Positions 6,222 to 6,886 of a stretch of 6,886 bases of DNA are shown here, one piece after another (position 1 is the first letter of the stretch; each line of letters starts with the position of its first letter). Both the position numbers and the translations under genes were made by a program. The notes under the pieces were generated by a model. It was not told the origin of the DNA. It searched no databases and saw only the letters and a list, made by a program, of their open reading frames with translations. Source of the DNA: DASRCB01 sp035653295 (GTDB lineage: Bacteria; Acidobacteriota; Terriglobia; Bryobacterales; Bryobacteraceae); NCBI GenBank assembly GCA_035653295.1, contig DASRCB010000133.1, positions 1 to 6,886 on the forward strand. The letters are read 5' to 3'.

Positions 6222-6886
6222 ATGGAATGACGCGAAATATAAAACCGGCGCTCGTGGCCCTCGGCGCCGCTCTCTTCTCCGCTGTTCTGATGGGCTGGCA
6301 GGTCACGGCGCCGCTGGATGCGGTGCTGAAGCAGTTCGCCGAGATTGATCCGATCGACACGCATGTGCACCTGTACAAGGATGACCCGGCGCTCCGCGAT
6401 CTGATATCGGCTCTCCACCTGCGCGCGGTCGATATCTGTCTCATTGACGACCGCGATCCGTTTTTCCGGCAAATGGAGCCGCAGCGCGCGGATGTCCTGA
6501 AAGTGGTTCGCGCCACCGGCGGACGTGTCCGGCTGTGCACGACCTTCAGCCCATACCCGTTCGAGCAGCGCGACTTCGCCGCAAAGGCCATTCGCCAGCT
6601 CAACCAGGACTTCGCCGCTGGCGCCGTCGCCGTCAAGATTTACAAGACCATCGGAATGGAAATCCGGAACCACGCGGGGAAGTACCTGCTTCCTGACGAT
6701 CCCGTATTCAAGCCCATTTTCGACGACATCGCGGCGCACAATCGCACGGTTATCGCGCACCTGGCGGAACCGGACTCATGCTGGCAGGCCCCAAATCCCG
6801 CCAGTCCGGACTACGAATACTACGAGCAAAATCCGCAGGAGTACGCGTACAAACATCCGGAGTGGCCATCAAAACAGGCGATTCTC
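6218..6886 (+). CDS. Amidohydrolase family protein, N-terminal part, cut by window edge
   Basis: The first 223 codons of a metal-dependent hydrolase of the amidohydrolase superfamily (amidohydrolase-2/PF04909-like TIM barrel). The frame is open to the right edge. Residues 5-27 (RNIK, then ALVALGAALFSAVLMGW) form a signal peptide or N-terminal anchor, so export is likely, but no clean cleavage site is seen. The barrel begins with IDPIDTHVHLYK: His49 and His51 form the HxH metal site at the end of strand 1. AVKIYKTIGM follows at 138-147, and IAHLAEPDSCW at 179-189, where His181 is probably the third metal ligand. Segments such as KYLLPDDPVFKPIFDDIA and NPASPDYEYY are typical of a subgroup seen in Acidobacteriota and relatives. 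The final metal-binding Asp would lie beyond the window. The substrate cannot be told from sequence, and lactonase, decarboxylase and amidase activities all occur in the superfamily. The start overlaps the stop of a degenerate copy of the same family. Confidence 0.88.
   Translation, partial: MNGMTRNIKPALVALGAALFSAVLMGWQVTAPLDAVLKQFAEIDPIDTHVHLYKDDPALRDLISALHLRAVDICLIDDRDPFFRQMEPQRADVLKVVRATGGRVRLCTTFSPYPFEQRDFAAKAIRQLNQDFAAGAVAVKIYKTIGMEIRNHAGKYLLPDDPVFKPIFDDIAAHNRTVIAHLAEPDSCWQAPNPASPDYEYYEQNPQEYAYKHPEWPSKQAIL

Noticed and set aside
5704..6760. Long minus-strand open frames (310 and 269 codons) opposite the amidohydrolase
   Set aside because: The plus strand encodes a clear amidohydrolase with its metal motif over most of this span, and the minus frames are its antisense shadow. 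Only the short 5950-6060 part is kept, as a possible permease remnant.
1..6886. CRISPR arrays, tRNA or rRNA genes, and intact insertion sequences
   Set aside because: I saw no short regularly spaced repeats, no tRNA-like T-arm/acceptor pattern and no transposase motif. All repeats here are in-frame domain duplications or the single hairpin at 407-429.

Overview
The window looks like a piece of a large, GC-rich (roughly 60% by eye), duplication-rich genome of the Acidobacteriota, most likely of the Solibacter/Bryobacter type. This is inferred from the protein families present and cannot be proved from the sequence alone. The families are NHL beta-propeller proteins fused to ASH/choice-of-anchor-D-like domains, a Cys-containing secreted domain common in that phylum, and a secreted amidohydrolase. 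Two genes look intact, one of them cut by the window edge. The rest is pseudogene or gene debris.

Region by region: 1-531 holds no convincing gene. It has coding-like minus-strand debris (1-418), including a possible helix-turn-helix segment, and a perfect 8-bp stem hairpin at 407-429. 532-2664 (minus) encodes a 710-aa exported protein with a good RBS, a plausible sigma70 promoter, a signal peptide, two near-identical ~182-residue domains in tandem (A1, A2), and two diverged ~145-residue domains (B1, B2). 2665-2871 is its promoter region plus unexplained open frames. 2872-5608 (minus) is a large NHL / choice-of-anchor-D protein made of two copies of a propeller-plus-anchor module. It is broken by a one-base frameshift near 3423-3424, lacks a believable 5' end, and stops matching its own repeat at a module boundary. 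5609-5949 has no recognisable gene. 5950-6060 (minus) may be the last residues of an ADOP/MacB-type ABC permease. 6061-6221 (plus) is the wrecked C-terminus of an amidohydrolase, spread over three frames. Its stop codon overlaps the start of the amidohydrolase gene at 6218, which runs off the right edge.

No operon logic links the large genes. The 710-aa protein is probably secreted or on the cell surface, and the NHL protein was presumably secreted too. The amidohydrolase is a separate plus-strand unit whose upstream neighbour was a relative of the same family, now mostly deleted. The general picture is an accessory region shaped by tandem duplication and decay. I see no defence system, CRISPR array, RNA gene or intact mobile element. 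The least explained items are the recent A1/A2 duplication in the secreted protein and the non-repeat sequence that begins where the NHL module ends.
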